A stretch of DNA of 6,167 nt from Anaerolineales bacterium (GTDB taxonomy: Bacteria > Chloroflexota > Anaerolineae > Anaerolineales > Villigracilaceae): positions 1 through 6,167 of the forward strand of contig JAEURF010000110.1 of the NCBI GenBank assembly GCA_016789205.1, written 5' to 3'. This document shows, in pieces, positions 1 to 5,995 of this stretch (position 1 is its first letter; each line of letters starts with the position of its first letter). Below the pieces are notes generated by a model. That model was not told the DNA's origin and did not search any database. It saw only the letters and a list, made by a program, of their open reading frames with translations. The translations under genes and the position numbers were made by a program.

Positions 1-111
1 GAGGATTCTTAATGCGGTATTGAACACTGAATCTTGATAATGCAAGATGAGTGTATTGAAGGCATCAAGGTCGCCTGATTGTGCGGAATTGATAAGTGCG
101 CTTTCATTCAT
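1..111 (-). CDS. ECF-type RNA polymerase sigma factor, N-terminal fragment
   Basis: Only the first 37 codons are in the window; the gene runs off the left edge. Translation from the ATG at 111 gives MNESALINSAQSGDLDAF, followed by a segment ending YQDSVFNTALRIL. This matches the start of sigma-70 region 2 in extracytoplasmic-function sigma factors, which typically reads as an acidic start, a run like 'ALxxxAQxGDxxAFxxL', then 'YQDxVxNxALRIL'. These proteins direct RNA polymerase to stress or envelope promoters and are often held inactive by a membrane anti-sigma factor encoded just downstream; that region is outside the window. The gene lies 9 nt after the stop of the DUF3054-type gene, in the same frame, and has no clear Shine-Dalgarno of its own, so translational coupling is likely (inference). 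The family call is fairly secure from the motif; the subgroup cannot be told. Confidence 0.83.
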   Translation of the reverse strand, partial: MNESALINSAQSGDLDAFNTLILHYQDSVFNTALRIL

Positions 112-120
112 GAGTGTATT

Positions 121-504
121 TTACCCGCTTTGTTTATTTTGATTTGTGATGAAATAATAAATCCATCTCCAAATTAACATACCAATTGCATTGGTGAAAC
201 CGAGGATAAATGTGAAAGTTGGTAAGGCGGCACTTCCTAATGATGCCGAACGCAGAATGGATGCTAAAGGCGCGACAAATAACATCGCAAGCGGTACGCG
301 TAATAATAATTTTTGATTTGGGGTGACATTTTCATCAAATAATCCAAACCACGGCGCGAGCAGAAACCAGCCTAGCAATATCGGGAAAAATGTTGTCGCC
401 ATACGTGATGAGATTTCAGTTTGATTATGGAATGCAAAACCAATATAGGTGAGGATAGCAATTGCGACTGCATCGCCGAGCATGAGGATGTTTTTTTTGT
501 TCAT
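121..504 (-). CDS. DUF3054-type small membrane protein
   Basis: A 127-residue, very hydrophobic protein with about four membrane segments (roughly residues 6-25, 38-56, 68-86 and 94-119). The block WFLLAPWFGLF at residues 46-56, the basic-hydrophobic LRVPLAM stretch, and the WRWIYYF near the end resemble DUF3054, a family of about 120-135 residue inner-membrane proteins of unknown function; this is from memory of the family. No catalytic motif is visible. The start is the ATG at 504, preceded by AGAAGAG five bases upstream. A GTG at 522 would add six residues, but it lies inside the outer arm of a palindromic repeat and has no ribosome site. The ECF sigma factor gene starts 9 nt downstream, so the two are probably co-transcribed. 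Whether this protein senses or modulates the sigma factor is unknown. Confidence 0.78.
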   Translation of the reverse strand: MNKKNILMLGDAVAIAILTYIGFAFHNQTEISSRMATTFFPILLGWFLLAPWFGLFDENVTPNQKLLLRVPLAMLFVAPLASILRSASLGSAALPTFTFILGFTNAIGMLIWRWIYYFITNQNKQSG

Positions 505-515
505 GTAGACTCTTC

Positions 516-592
516 TAACCACAATGGGTCACAAAGTATCACAAAGGTTTAGAGGTTTTCCTTAGTGCGCCTTTGTGACACTTCGTGGTTAA
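516..592. repeat. Palindromic intergenic repeat of CACAAAGG type
   Basis: The whole gap between der and the DUF3054-type gene is an imperfect palindrome. The outer arms are TAACCAC (516-522) and GTGGTTA (585-591). The inner stem pairs 536-547 with 570-581, 12 bp including one G-U, around a 22-nt loop. The arms are built from short related words (TCACAAAG, ATCACAAAGG, CCTTTGTGACAC, TTCGTGG), giving an internal near-repeat. Sequences of the style 'ACCACGAAG...CACAAAGG' occur as dispersed intergenic repeats in several Chloroflexota and other genomes as I remember them. No transposase is present. On the der mRNA the stem would form after the stop codon, but it is not followed by a U-run, so it is not a standard terminator. 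Confidence 0.6.
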
Positions 593-598
593 TTATTC

Positions 599-1966
599 TC
601 AATCTTCTCTTCGACCTTTGGTCACAATCCGAATCGGCGTGCCTAAAAATCCATATTCCGCGCGGATTTGATTCTCAAGATAACGCAAATATGTAAAGTG
701 CATCAAGGTCGGTTCGTTGACGTAAATCATAAACGTTGGCGGGTCACTGCGGACTTGAGTGCCATAAAACATTTTGAGCGCCCTGCCGGCGTGAGTCGGA
801 TGCGGGTGTGCATCTTGTGCGCGATGAATAATCTCATTGATTTTGGATGTGGTTAATCTTGCGAGGCGTTCTTCTTGCACACGCAATGCCAAGGGCATTA
901 CTTGGTCAACGCGTTGACCGGTTTTTGCAGAGATATATAAAATTGGCACATAGGCAACGAAATTTAAATCGGAGAGAATTTTTTCAGTATAGGCATCCAT
1001 CGTAGTGCCATCTTTTTCAATCGCATCCCATTTGTTGACCAAGACCACACAAGATTTCCATTCATCTTTAATAAAACCAGCGATGTGTGCATCTTGGGCT
1101 GTAATGCCGGTTGTGGCATCAATCATCAACAAAGAAACATCGGCGCGTTCAATGGCTTTGAATGAACGAATGACACTATATTCTTCGACACCTTTTTCAA
1201 TTTTGCCACGTCTGCGAATACCGGCTGTATCAATCAAAGTGATAGGCAATCCGTTAATTTCAATTTGCATGTCAATGGCATCACGCGTTGTGCCTGCAAT
1301 CGGGCTGACGATGACTCTTTCTTCACCAACCAATTTATTCAATAAACTTGATTTGCCTGCATTCGGTTTGCCGACAATTGCAATCTTGATGTTGTCATCT
1401 GGCTCTTCTTCTTTTTGTTCAGGGAAAGAAGCGACCAACACATCTAATAAATCACCAACGTCTGTCCCATGAATCGCGGAGACAGGGTACGGCTCGCCTA
1501 AACCTAATTCATAAAATTCAGAGGCTTGTTCACGACGTTCTCTTGATTCACATTTATTGACAACTATAAAAATCGGCGGTGTAAAACTACCGTCAGGCAT
1601 TTTCTTTTGTGAGCGACGCAGAATTTGGGCGACTTCGCGGTCTGGTTCAGTGACGCCAGTTTCTACATCATTGACGAAAAGAATCGCATCTGCTTCTTGG
1701 ATGGCGGCTTGGGCTTGCCTGCGGATATCTTCGATAAAGTCTACAGAGCCAATCGAAAGCGGAGTCTTGCCCCCATGCGTTGGGTCAATACCGCCGGTGT
1801 CAATCACTGTAAATTGCCTGCCATTCCATTCTGATTCGCCAAATAAGCGGTCACGCGTGGTGCCGGGGGTTTCATCTACAATCGCCATTCGTTCGCCTAC
1901 CAGACGATTAAAAAGCGTTGATTTTCCTACATTAGGTCTGCCTACAAGTGCAACAATGGGTTTCAT
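599..1966 (-). CDS. der: Ribosome biogenesis GTPase Der (EngA), double-GTPase
   Basis: Der is an essential tandem GTPase needed for late assembly of the 50S ribosomal subunit. The 455 residues match the usual 435-490. GTPase domain 1 has G1 GRPNVGKS (9-16), TPGTTRD (33-39), G3 DTGG (56-59) and G4 NKCE (137-140), where Glu replaces the commoner Asp. Domain 2 has GKPNAGKSS (199-207), AGTTRD (224-229), DTAGIRRRGK (246-255), NKWD (311-314) and SAKTG (346-350). The acidic linker EEEPDD lies between the domains (about 186-191). The C-terminal KH-like domain covers about 360-455, with the family-typical FMIYVNEPTLMHFTYLRYLE stretch. After G3, domain 1 carries a longer insert (about 60-80). The ATG at 1966 is preceded by a purine run (AGAGAGAGAAA). 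It follows cdaR by about 106 nt, most of which is a palindromic repeat, so it may be on the same transcript or have its own promoter. Confidence 0.98.
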   Translation of the reverse strand: MKPIVALVGRPNVGKSTLFNRLVGERMAIVDETPGTTRDRLFGESEWNGRQFTVIDTGGIDPTHGGKTPLSIGSVDFIEDIRRQAQAAIQEADAILFVNDVETGVTEPDREVAQILRRSQKKMPDGSFTPPIFIVVNKCESRERREQASEFYELGLGEPYPVSAIHGTDVGDLLDVLVASFPEQKEEEPDDNIKIAIVGKPNAGKSSLLNKLVGEERVIVSPIAGTTRDAIDMQIEINGLPITLIDTAGIRRRGKIEKGVEEYSVIRSFKAIERADVSLLMIDATTGITAQDAHIAGFIKDEWKSCVVLVNKWDAIEKDGTTMDAYTEKILSDLNFVAYVPILYISAKTGQRVDQVMPLALRVQEERLARLTTSKINEIIHRAQDAHPHPTHAGRALKMFYGTQVRSDPPTFMIYVNEPTLMHFTYLRYLENQIRAEYGFLGTPIRIVTKGRRED

Positions 1967-1978
1967 TTTCTCTCTCTG

Positions 1979-2070
1979 TCATTGCGAGGGCGTTCTTTGC
2001 CCGAAGCAATCTTATGATTATATTGGAGATTGCTTCGCCTCAAAGAACAAGAGCGTGGCTCGCCATGACG
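1979..2070. repeat. 92-bp palindromic repeat (GTCATTGCGAG...GAAGCAATCT type)
   Basis: A long interrupted palindrome lies between the cdaR stop codon and the der ribosome-binding region. Outer arms: GTCATTGCGAG (1979-1989) against CTCGCCATGAC (2059-2069), 10 of 11 matching. Middle arms: GTTCTTTG (1992-1999) against CAAAGAAC (2041-2048), perfect. Inner arms: GAAGCAATCT (2003-2012) against AGATTGCTTC (2027-2036), perfect, around a 14-nt loop. The words 'GTCATTGCGAG' and 'GAAGCAATCT' are hallmarks of a palindromic repeat that I recall as widespread between genes in many unrelated bacteria. It is non-coding and begins only 2 nt after the cdaR stop, so it fits exactly into the gap. In mRNA it would fold as a strong hairpin between the two cistrons, possibly affecting 3' stability of cdaAR or read-through to der (inference). 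Confidence 0.8.
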
Positions 2071-2072
2071 TA

Positions 2073-3311
2073 TCATGGCGTGGGTGTGATGTCAATTCGA
2101 GTAATCACAACTTCTACTGCATTCGGTAGGATAGATTCAACCACAATATTTGAAATTAACACTTCTACTTTAGGCGTAATTTGATATGTGCCGACAGATA
2201 AACCTGTTAAATCAACAGTGGCGCGAATAGATTGCCTAGTCAATGTGTCTAACAATGGCAGTGGACCGGAGAGAATCACATCTACATTAAGAGGAGAAAC
2301 CACAGCCGTTAAACCGTTCTCAAGCCCTACAATTTCAATAATTTCATTTGCCAGCGTCACACTGCCTTCAATCGGCGAAACACCAGCCTGTACCAATACC
2401 GTTTGTTCACCAATCACTGAAACACCTTCCGGCAAAATTAAAGATAACCTTGTATTTATATCATCTTGCGCATTTTGCAAATCCAACGGTTGTGTTTCAA
2501 TCACCCCGGGCAAACTACTTACAAGTTCTGGGTTGGCTGAAAATATCGTCACAATTGGCGGGAACACTGATAAATCGGTTAAACGATAGCCACTTGCAAC
2601 GCGTCCTATCACATTAATTTTCACTGCCACATCACGATAGCCACCTTGTTGAGTAACTGGTAAAAGCACACTTACAGAGTCTGGAGTTATGGTTAACCCT
2701 TCTACAATTTGACCATCATCATCAAGGGCTTCTACTTTCAAAGCCTGATTGAAGTTTTCACGGATCCCGTTCAAATCTACAGAGATTCTTGCTCGCATCA
2801 CCTTCTCGACTTGCGACTGGGCACCTGCTATTGAAACTTGTACTGGCTCCATCACCGCCTCACCGACTTGATAGCCAACGGCGGCTTCGCCTACAAGACT
2901 AAGGTCTACATCAAAAGTTTTTTTCGTGAGCGGCTCTAATGTAAATGAAATTGTTTGCGGTGAAACAGAAACAATTTGTACCGGGCGAGCATTGACTTGA
3001 ATTTGTAAATCCAAAGTATGGTCACCTGAACTCATGCCCGAAAGGTCAAGCACCACGCGTACCAGTTGTGGGTTTGCATCAATTAATCGCCAAACCGAGA
3101 GCGGCGCACGTAACGTGACGATAACAGATTTTGGTATATCGCTATTCAAAACAAGGTTTGTAGATTGCCCAATAATTTCTACAGGGATTGCATCTGGTAA
3201 TGTGCGTGTTTCATCCGGGTCTGCGGAGGTGACAGCCGAAATCCACACCGCAATTGATAATGCCAATGCCCATAAAAAAGTTTTGTAATTGACCGCAATC
3301 CAACGTAACAT
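2073..3311 (-). CDS. cdaR: YbbR-domain protein CdaR, regulator of diadenylate cyclase
   Basis: CdaR is a membrane-anchored extracytoplasmic protein that binds CdaA and modulates c-di-AMP synthesis in Firmicutes. This 412-residue protein has a short cytoplasmic start (MLRWIAVNYK), one membrane helix (about 11-28, TFLWALALSIAVWISAVT), then an outside part of about four YbbR repeats near residues 38-127, 130-219, 221-310 and 312-406. Each repeat shows the family pattern: a beta-rich start such as 'IPVEIIG', a 'GxSxxV/LSGP' type turn (for example VILSGPLPLLDTL, 346-358), a 'VDLTGLSVGTY' or 'LDLSGMSSGDH' stretch, and an ending such as 'VSVSPQTISFTLE'. It starts with ATG 6 nt after the cdaA stop, so the two genes are one operon and probably translationally coupled. 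The order cdaA-cdaR is the conserved one. Four repeats place it among the longer YbbR proteins. Its role as CdaA regulator in this phylum is inferred from gene order. Confidence 0.92.
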   Translation of the reverse strand: MLRWIAVNYKTFLWALALSIAVWISAVTSADPDETRTLPDAIPVEIIGQSTNLVLNSDIPKSVIVTLRAPLSVWRLIDANPQLVRVVLDLSGMSSGDHTLDLQIQVNARPVQIVSVSPQTISFTLEPLTKKTFDVDLSLVGEAAVGYQVGEAVMEPVQVSIAGAQSQVEKVMRARISVDLNGIRENFNQALKVEALDDDGQIVEGLTITPDSVSVLLPVTQQGGYRDVAVKINVIGRVASGYRLTDLSVFPPIVTIFSANPELVSSLPGVIETQPLDLQNAQDDINTRLSLILPEGVSVIGEQTVLVQAGVSPIEGSVTLANEIIEIVGLENGLTAVVSPLNVDVILSGPLPLLDTLTRQSIRATVDLTGLSVGTYQITPKVEVLISNIVVESILPNAVEVVITRIDITPTP

Positions 3312-3317
3312 GATGAT

Positions 3318-4187
3318 TTAATCTTCTTTTCGTCGAGTCAAAAATGACCAAAATTTTCCAAAAAATGAAGGCTGATATTCTTTGCCGTTTGGTCTAAAGA
3401 AAGCAGTCAGAATATTTTCTAAACGCTCTGGGTCTAACCTGCGTAACATTCTACCTGAATGAGCAATGGAGATAGCCCCCGTCTCTTCTGAAACGACGAG
3501 GGCAATTGCATCGCTAGCTTCTGAGGTTCCTAATGCGGCGCGGTGACGTAAACCCATTTGACGCTCTGGGGTGCGGTTCAAAATTCCGCTAGCAGATAAT
3601 GGAAGCACACATGCCGCCGCCACAATTTTTGAGTTGACAATAATCACGCCGCCGTCATGCAAAGGTGTGTTGGGGTAAAAAATTTGTAACAATAATTCCG
3701 GCGTTACTTTTGAATTAAGTTGTACACCAGTTTGCGAAAATTCTTCAAGATTATCTAATCGTTGCAGAATAATCAATGCGCCATGTTGACGGGCAGATAA
3801 CCTCGCAGTGGCTGTAACAATCGCGCGAATCGTCTCTTCAAGTGTAGAGTCTGCTGACTTGACCGAAACAGGCAGAAACGTCCCAGCTCGACCGAGGCGT
3901 TCTAATGTCCGCCGAATTTCTGGAGCAAATATCACCGGTAATGCAAGTAACAAGGCAGGCAATGAGTTTTGAGCAATCCAAGAAAAAGCGGGCAGGTCTA
4001 CTAAACTGGTTAAGAGAATTAATGCCACCACAAGCAAAATCATGCCACGTAATAACGCCATGGCTTGTGTATCTCGTAAGGTATATAACAACGCAAAGAA
4101 AATCAGCGAGACGAGCAAAATATCTACCATGCTCAACCAGCTGATGCGTTGAAATATAAAAAAGAGATTGTTCAGAAATTCAGTCAC
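3318..4187 (-). CDS. cdaA: Membrane diadenylate cyclase CdaA (c-di-AMP synthase)
   Basis: CdaA condenses two ATP into cyclic di-AMP, a second messenger for potassium, osmotic and cell-wall control. The 289 residues fit the CdaA layout: three membrane helices (about 18-36, 44-62 and 70-88), a short coiled linker, and a DisA_N/DAC catalytic domain at about 110-255. Visible active-site elements are NTPLHDGGVII (173-183), which carries the catalytic Asp178; LPLS (195-198); RHRAALG (214-220), the RHR motif; and SEETG (233-237). The first motif reads DGG instead of the usual DGA. The start is a GTG at 4187, which gives the normal N-terminal helix length; a Met at residue 20 would truncate the first helix. 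No clear Shine-Dalgarno is seen; instead the bases before the start form the arm of a long hairpin (4194-4251). Downstream cdaR follows at 6 nt. Upstream coaE ends 92 nt before it. Confidence 0.96.
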   Translation of the reverse strand: MTEFLNNLFFIFQRISWLSMVDILLVSLIFFALLYTLRDTQAMALLRGMILLVVALILLTSLVDLPAFSWIAQNSLPALLLALPVIFAPEIRRTLERLGRAGTFLPVSVKSADSTLEETIRAIVTATARLSARQHGALIILQRLDNLEEFSQTGVQLNSKVTPELLLQIFYPNTPLHDGGVIIVNSKIVAAACVLPLSASGILNRTPERQMGLRHRAALGTSEASDAIALVVSEETGAISIAHSGRMLRRLDPERLENILTAFFRPNGKEYQPSFFGKFWSFLTRRKED

Positions 4188-4193
4188 AATATT

Positions 4194-4251
4194 TTGGGGC
4201 TTATCATAACAGTCAGAACCAATACCCCAACTAACTGATATGTAAGCCCAA
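4194..4251 (-). promoter_or_regulatory. Candidate leader hairpin over the cdaA ribosome-binding region
   Basis: Read as minus-strand RNA, the gap before cdaA folds into a long imperfect hairpin. Arm 4251-4231 pairs with arm 4216-4194: UUGGG/CC(C)CAA with one bulged C, CUUA/UAAG, CAUA/UAUG after a one-base bulge, one U-U mismatch, then CAGUUAG/CUGACUG including a U-G wobble, closing a 14-nt loop (4230-4217). The wobble pairs only in the minus-strand RNA; on the other strand it is a C-A mismatch. The 3' arm ends 6 nt before the GTG start, so folding would hide the ribosome site. The loop carries a second UUGGGG (4230-4225) that could pair with the same CCCCAA (4199-4194). No U-run follows, so it is not a terminator. 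A possible alternative reading is a promoter: TTGGGG (4230-4225), 16 nt, TATGAT (4208-4203). Function is inference. Confidence 0.45.
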
Positions 4252-4279
4252 CCTTAAAATTTTTATAATACTTACATGC

Positions 4280-5434
4280 TTAAATAGGGCGCAAGACTCT
4301 ATCTTGTCTTAATTGTTTGAAGAACAAACCGCTTCCTGCGGATGTGGATTCAATTGCCGCATCTTGCCAGGCTTGCACGCCTAATGTTTCCGGTGTGCGT
4401 TTTTCATATCCTAATTTTTGCCAAATCGCTTCTTGAGTTGAAAGTTCGTTCAAGACAAAAATTAAAGAGGCTTCACTTTGTAATTCACTGGAGGCACTTT
4501 CAACGCCGGCAATTAAAATTTCAAGTGCTTTCGCAGTATCAATATTATCTTCTAAGAAAATATCACTCGTGCGTGTGACCAAGTTTTCTACTTGCCAGCC
4601 CGCCACGCCTACCATTTGACCATCTTGTTGTAAAAGCATATATGCTTTTTCGCCGAATGATTCCATCACATCATCTACTGACATACTGCGTTTGCCTTTG
4701 CTTAAGCGCGTAATTAATTCTGCAATCACAGATGCATTTTTGGGTTTGCCGCGCACAACCGAAAATTCACCTGTCGCTTTGGTGGGTTTCGCTTTTTGAA
4801 TTGTAGAATCAGTTGGCTCTTTTTCTTTTGCACCGGGAATAATTTGCTTCCAGGCTTCACTCACTTGTTTCCACAAATCATCATACGAACCCGTATTTGT
4901 GATGACCATATTTGCAACAGTCACTTTTTGACTTTGTGGCGACTGCGCATGGATTCTTTCTAACGCCTGTTCACGACTTAAACCACGCTTCCGTATCAGA
5001 CGTTCAACCTGAGTCTCCTCTGGAGCATTTGTCACCCAGATAGAGTCGCATACATTTCTTAAATCACCTTCCAAAAGTTTAATCGCTTCAATCACAATCA
5101 CAGACTGTGTTGCCCGTTTGACTAAAATATCTGCCGCTTGTCTCACAAACGGATGCACAATATCTTCTAATTGACGTAAGGCTTCTGGGTCACTGAAAAC
5201 TAAATTACCAAGTTTCTTGCGGTCAATTTCATTGTCTTTGTTGAGTAACCATTTGCCAAACTTATCAATTACAAGTTGATAGCCCGGCGCACCTTTGGCA
5301 TACACACGATGAGTCAACGCATCCGCATCAATGGTGTATGCACCTAAATGTTCCAACATGCGGCGCACCACACTTTTTCCAGTGGCGATGTTTCCAGTGA
5401 GACCAATGACGAATTTTCCGGGTAAGTTGCTCAA
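4280..5434 (-). CDS. coaE: Dephospho-CoA kinase CoaE with C-terminal GNAT-like domain
   Basis: CoaE phosphorylates the 3' hydroxyl of dephospho-CoA with ATP, the last step of CoA synthesis. Counting from the TTG at 5434 (384 residues), the kinase domain covers about 8-200: Walker A GNIATGKS (14-21), DAD (36-38), IDRKKLGNLVFSDPEAL (70-86) with IVHPFVR shortly after (92-98), then VIEAIKLLEG (113-122) and RLIRKRGLSREQALERI (144-160). Normal CoaE is about 200 residues. A polar linker (about 201-222, KEKEPTD...KAKPTK) leads to a further 160 residues that look like a GNAT acetyltransferase fold: VVRGKPKN, then helix ASVIAELITRLSKG, strands KAYMLLQQDG and MVGVAGWQV, and late in the domain IWQKLGYEKRTP. 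The acetyl-CoA loop motif (Q/RxxGxG/A) is not visible, so the domain may bind without catalysis. It is divergent to rnpB and upstream of cdaA. Confidence 0.94.
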   Translation of the reverse strand: MSNLPGKFVIGLTGNIATGKSVVRRMLEHLGAYTIDADALTHRVYAKGAPGYQLVIDKFGKWLLNKDNEIDRKKLGNLVFSDPEALRQLEDIVHPFVRQAADILVKRATQSVIVIEAIKLLEGDLRNVCDSIWVTNAPEETQVERLIRKRGLSREQALERIHAQSPQSQKVTVANMVITNTGSYDDLWKQVSEAWKQIIPGAKEKEPTDSTIQKAKPTKATGEFSVVRGKPKNASVIAELITRLSKGKRSMSVDDVMESFGEKAYMLLQQDGQMVGVAGWQVENLVTRTSDIFLEDNIDTAKALEILIAGVESASSELQSEASLIFVLNELSTQEAIWQKLGYEKRTPETLGVQAWQDAAIESTSAGSGLFFKQLRQDRVLRPI

Positions 5435-5441
5435 AGCGAGT

Positions 5442-5446
5442 TCCTT
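5442..5446 (-). promoter_or_regulatory. Shine-Dalgarno AAGGA fixing the coaE start
   Basis: On the minus strand AAGGA stands 7 nt before a TTG codon at 5434-5432. A second in-frame TTG at 5449 lies upstream of this site and has no comparable purine block at the right distance. The spacing therefore favours 5434 as the start, giving a protein that begins at LSNLPGKFVIGLTG, five residues before the glycine-rich kinase strand as usual for CoaE. No ATG is available upstream of the Walker A motif. Confidence 0.6.
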
Positions 5447-5495
5447 CAAACTATTAGAATTTTCTTTATTTTACCAAATCTCTATCTCTCAAACG

Positions 5496-5524
5496 TTGAC
5501 TTGACACATTTCCGCGTGTATTAT
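5496..5524 (+). promoter_or_regulatory. Sigma-70 promoter of rnpB
   Basis: TTGACT (5496-5501, five of six to consensus), a 17-nt spacer, and TATTAT (5519-5524, five of six) are ideally placed. The predicted start is about 5531-5532, exactly where the 5' strand of RNase P RNA helix P1 begins. This fits a strongly expressed housekeeping RNA that is transcribed with almost no leader. An overlapping TTGACA at 5501-5506 has only a 12-nt spacer to the same -10 and is less likely. Confidence 0.8.
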
Positions 5525-5531
5525 CATCCTT

Positions 5532-5946
5532 ACCTCAGGTTGGTTGGGCAATCGCGGTTCTGCGTTGTCGGAATCGAGGAAAGTCCGCACTCCTATAGAG
5601 CACGGCGTCGGATAGCATCCGGGGCGGGTTCAACCTGCCGGATAAGGGCCACAGAAACAAACAGCACCTTCGGGTGTGATGGTGAAAAGGTGGTGTAAGA
5701 GACCACCAGCGCGCACAGCAATGTGTGTGGCTAGGTAACCCCCGCCGGGAGCAAGGCCAAGCAGGAGCGATTTCGTCTGTGGACGATGGGAGACTGCTCG
5801 TTTCCATACGTACCATTTTCAAGCGTGAGAATGGTCAGCTCCGGGTAGGCTGCATTGAGCGATGTGGCGACACGTCGCCCAGAGAGATGATTGCCCAAGT
5901 GACGAAAGTCATTGGACAGAATGCGGCTTATAGACCAGCCTGAGGT
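5532..5946 (+). ncRNA. rnpB: RNase P RNA, bacterial class A
   Basis: This is the catalytic RNA of ribonuclease P, which removes the 5' leader from tRNA precursors. Universal core sequences are present: GAGGAAAGTCCG (5576-5587, 5' side of P4), GTGAAAAGGTGG with GTAAGAG..CCACC, GGTAACC (5734-5740, the loop that binds tRNA CCA), GGGAGCAAGGCCAAG, GGGTAGGCTGC, and ACAGAATGCGGCTTATAG (5916-5933, 3' side of P4). Helix P1 pairs 5532-5544 with 5934-5946 (13 bp, one G-U), P2 pairs 5544-5553 with 5889-5898, P3 forms at 5555-5576, and a CACC-TTCG-GGTG hairpin sits at 5665-5676. A further hairpin pairs 5812-5820 with 5827-5835 around AAGCGT. The layout follows the E. coli type A RNA, and at about 415 nt it is slightly longer. 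Its protein partner rnpA is not in the window. The gene is divergent from coaE and has its own promoter and terminator. Confidence 0.97.
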
Positions 5947-5995
5947 GGTTTAATTTAGTTGTGTAGCTAGGTAGTTTGATAGTTCTTTATATGCA

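Noticed and set aside
505..522. Upstream GTG start for the DUF3054-type gene
   Set aside because: The GTG is part of a palindrome arm and has no ribosome site; the ATG at 504 has a purine-rich site and a normal N-terminus.
536..581. Stem as intrinsic terminator of der
   Set aside because: The loop is 22 nt and no U-run follows on either strand.
1005..2129. Several plus-strand open frames opposite der
   Set aside because: They lie antisense to a fully supported Der protein, have no ribosome site or recognisable motif, and are compositional shadows.
2188..4144. Plus-strand open frames opposite cdaR and cdaA
   Set aside because: Antisense to well-supported genes with conserved motifs; their translations show no family resemblance.
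4240..4277. ATGTAAG / CTTACAT inverted repeat after coaE
   Set aside because: Only 7 bp with a 24-nt AT-rich spacer; likely chance in AT-rich DNA, and it competes with the stronger 4194-4251 hairpin.
4342..4578. Plus-strand open frame opposite the coaE C-terminal domain
   Set aside because: Antisense to the continuous CoaE reading frame, which ends in a conserved-looking tail; no independent coding signal.
5501..5943. Three open frames on both strands over the RNase P RNA gene
   Set aside because: The sequence is explained by conserved structural RNA (P1, P2, P4 strands and core motifs); the peptides are Cys/Arg-rich artefacts.
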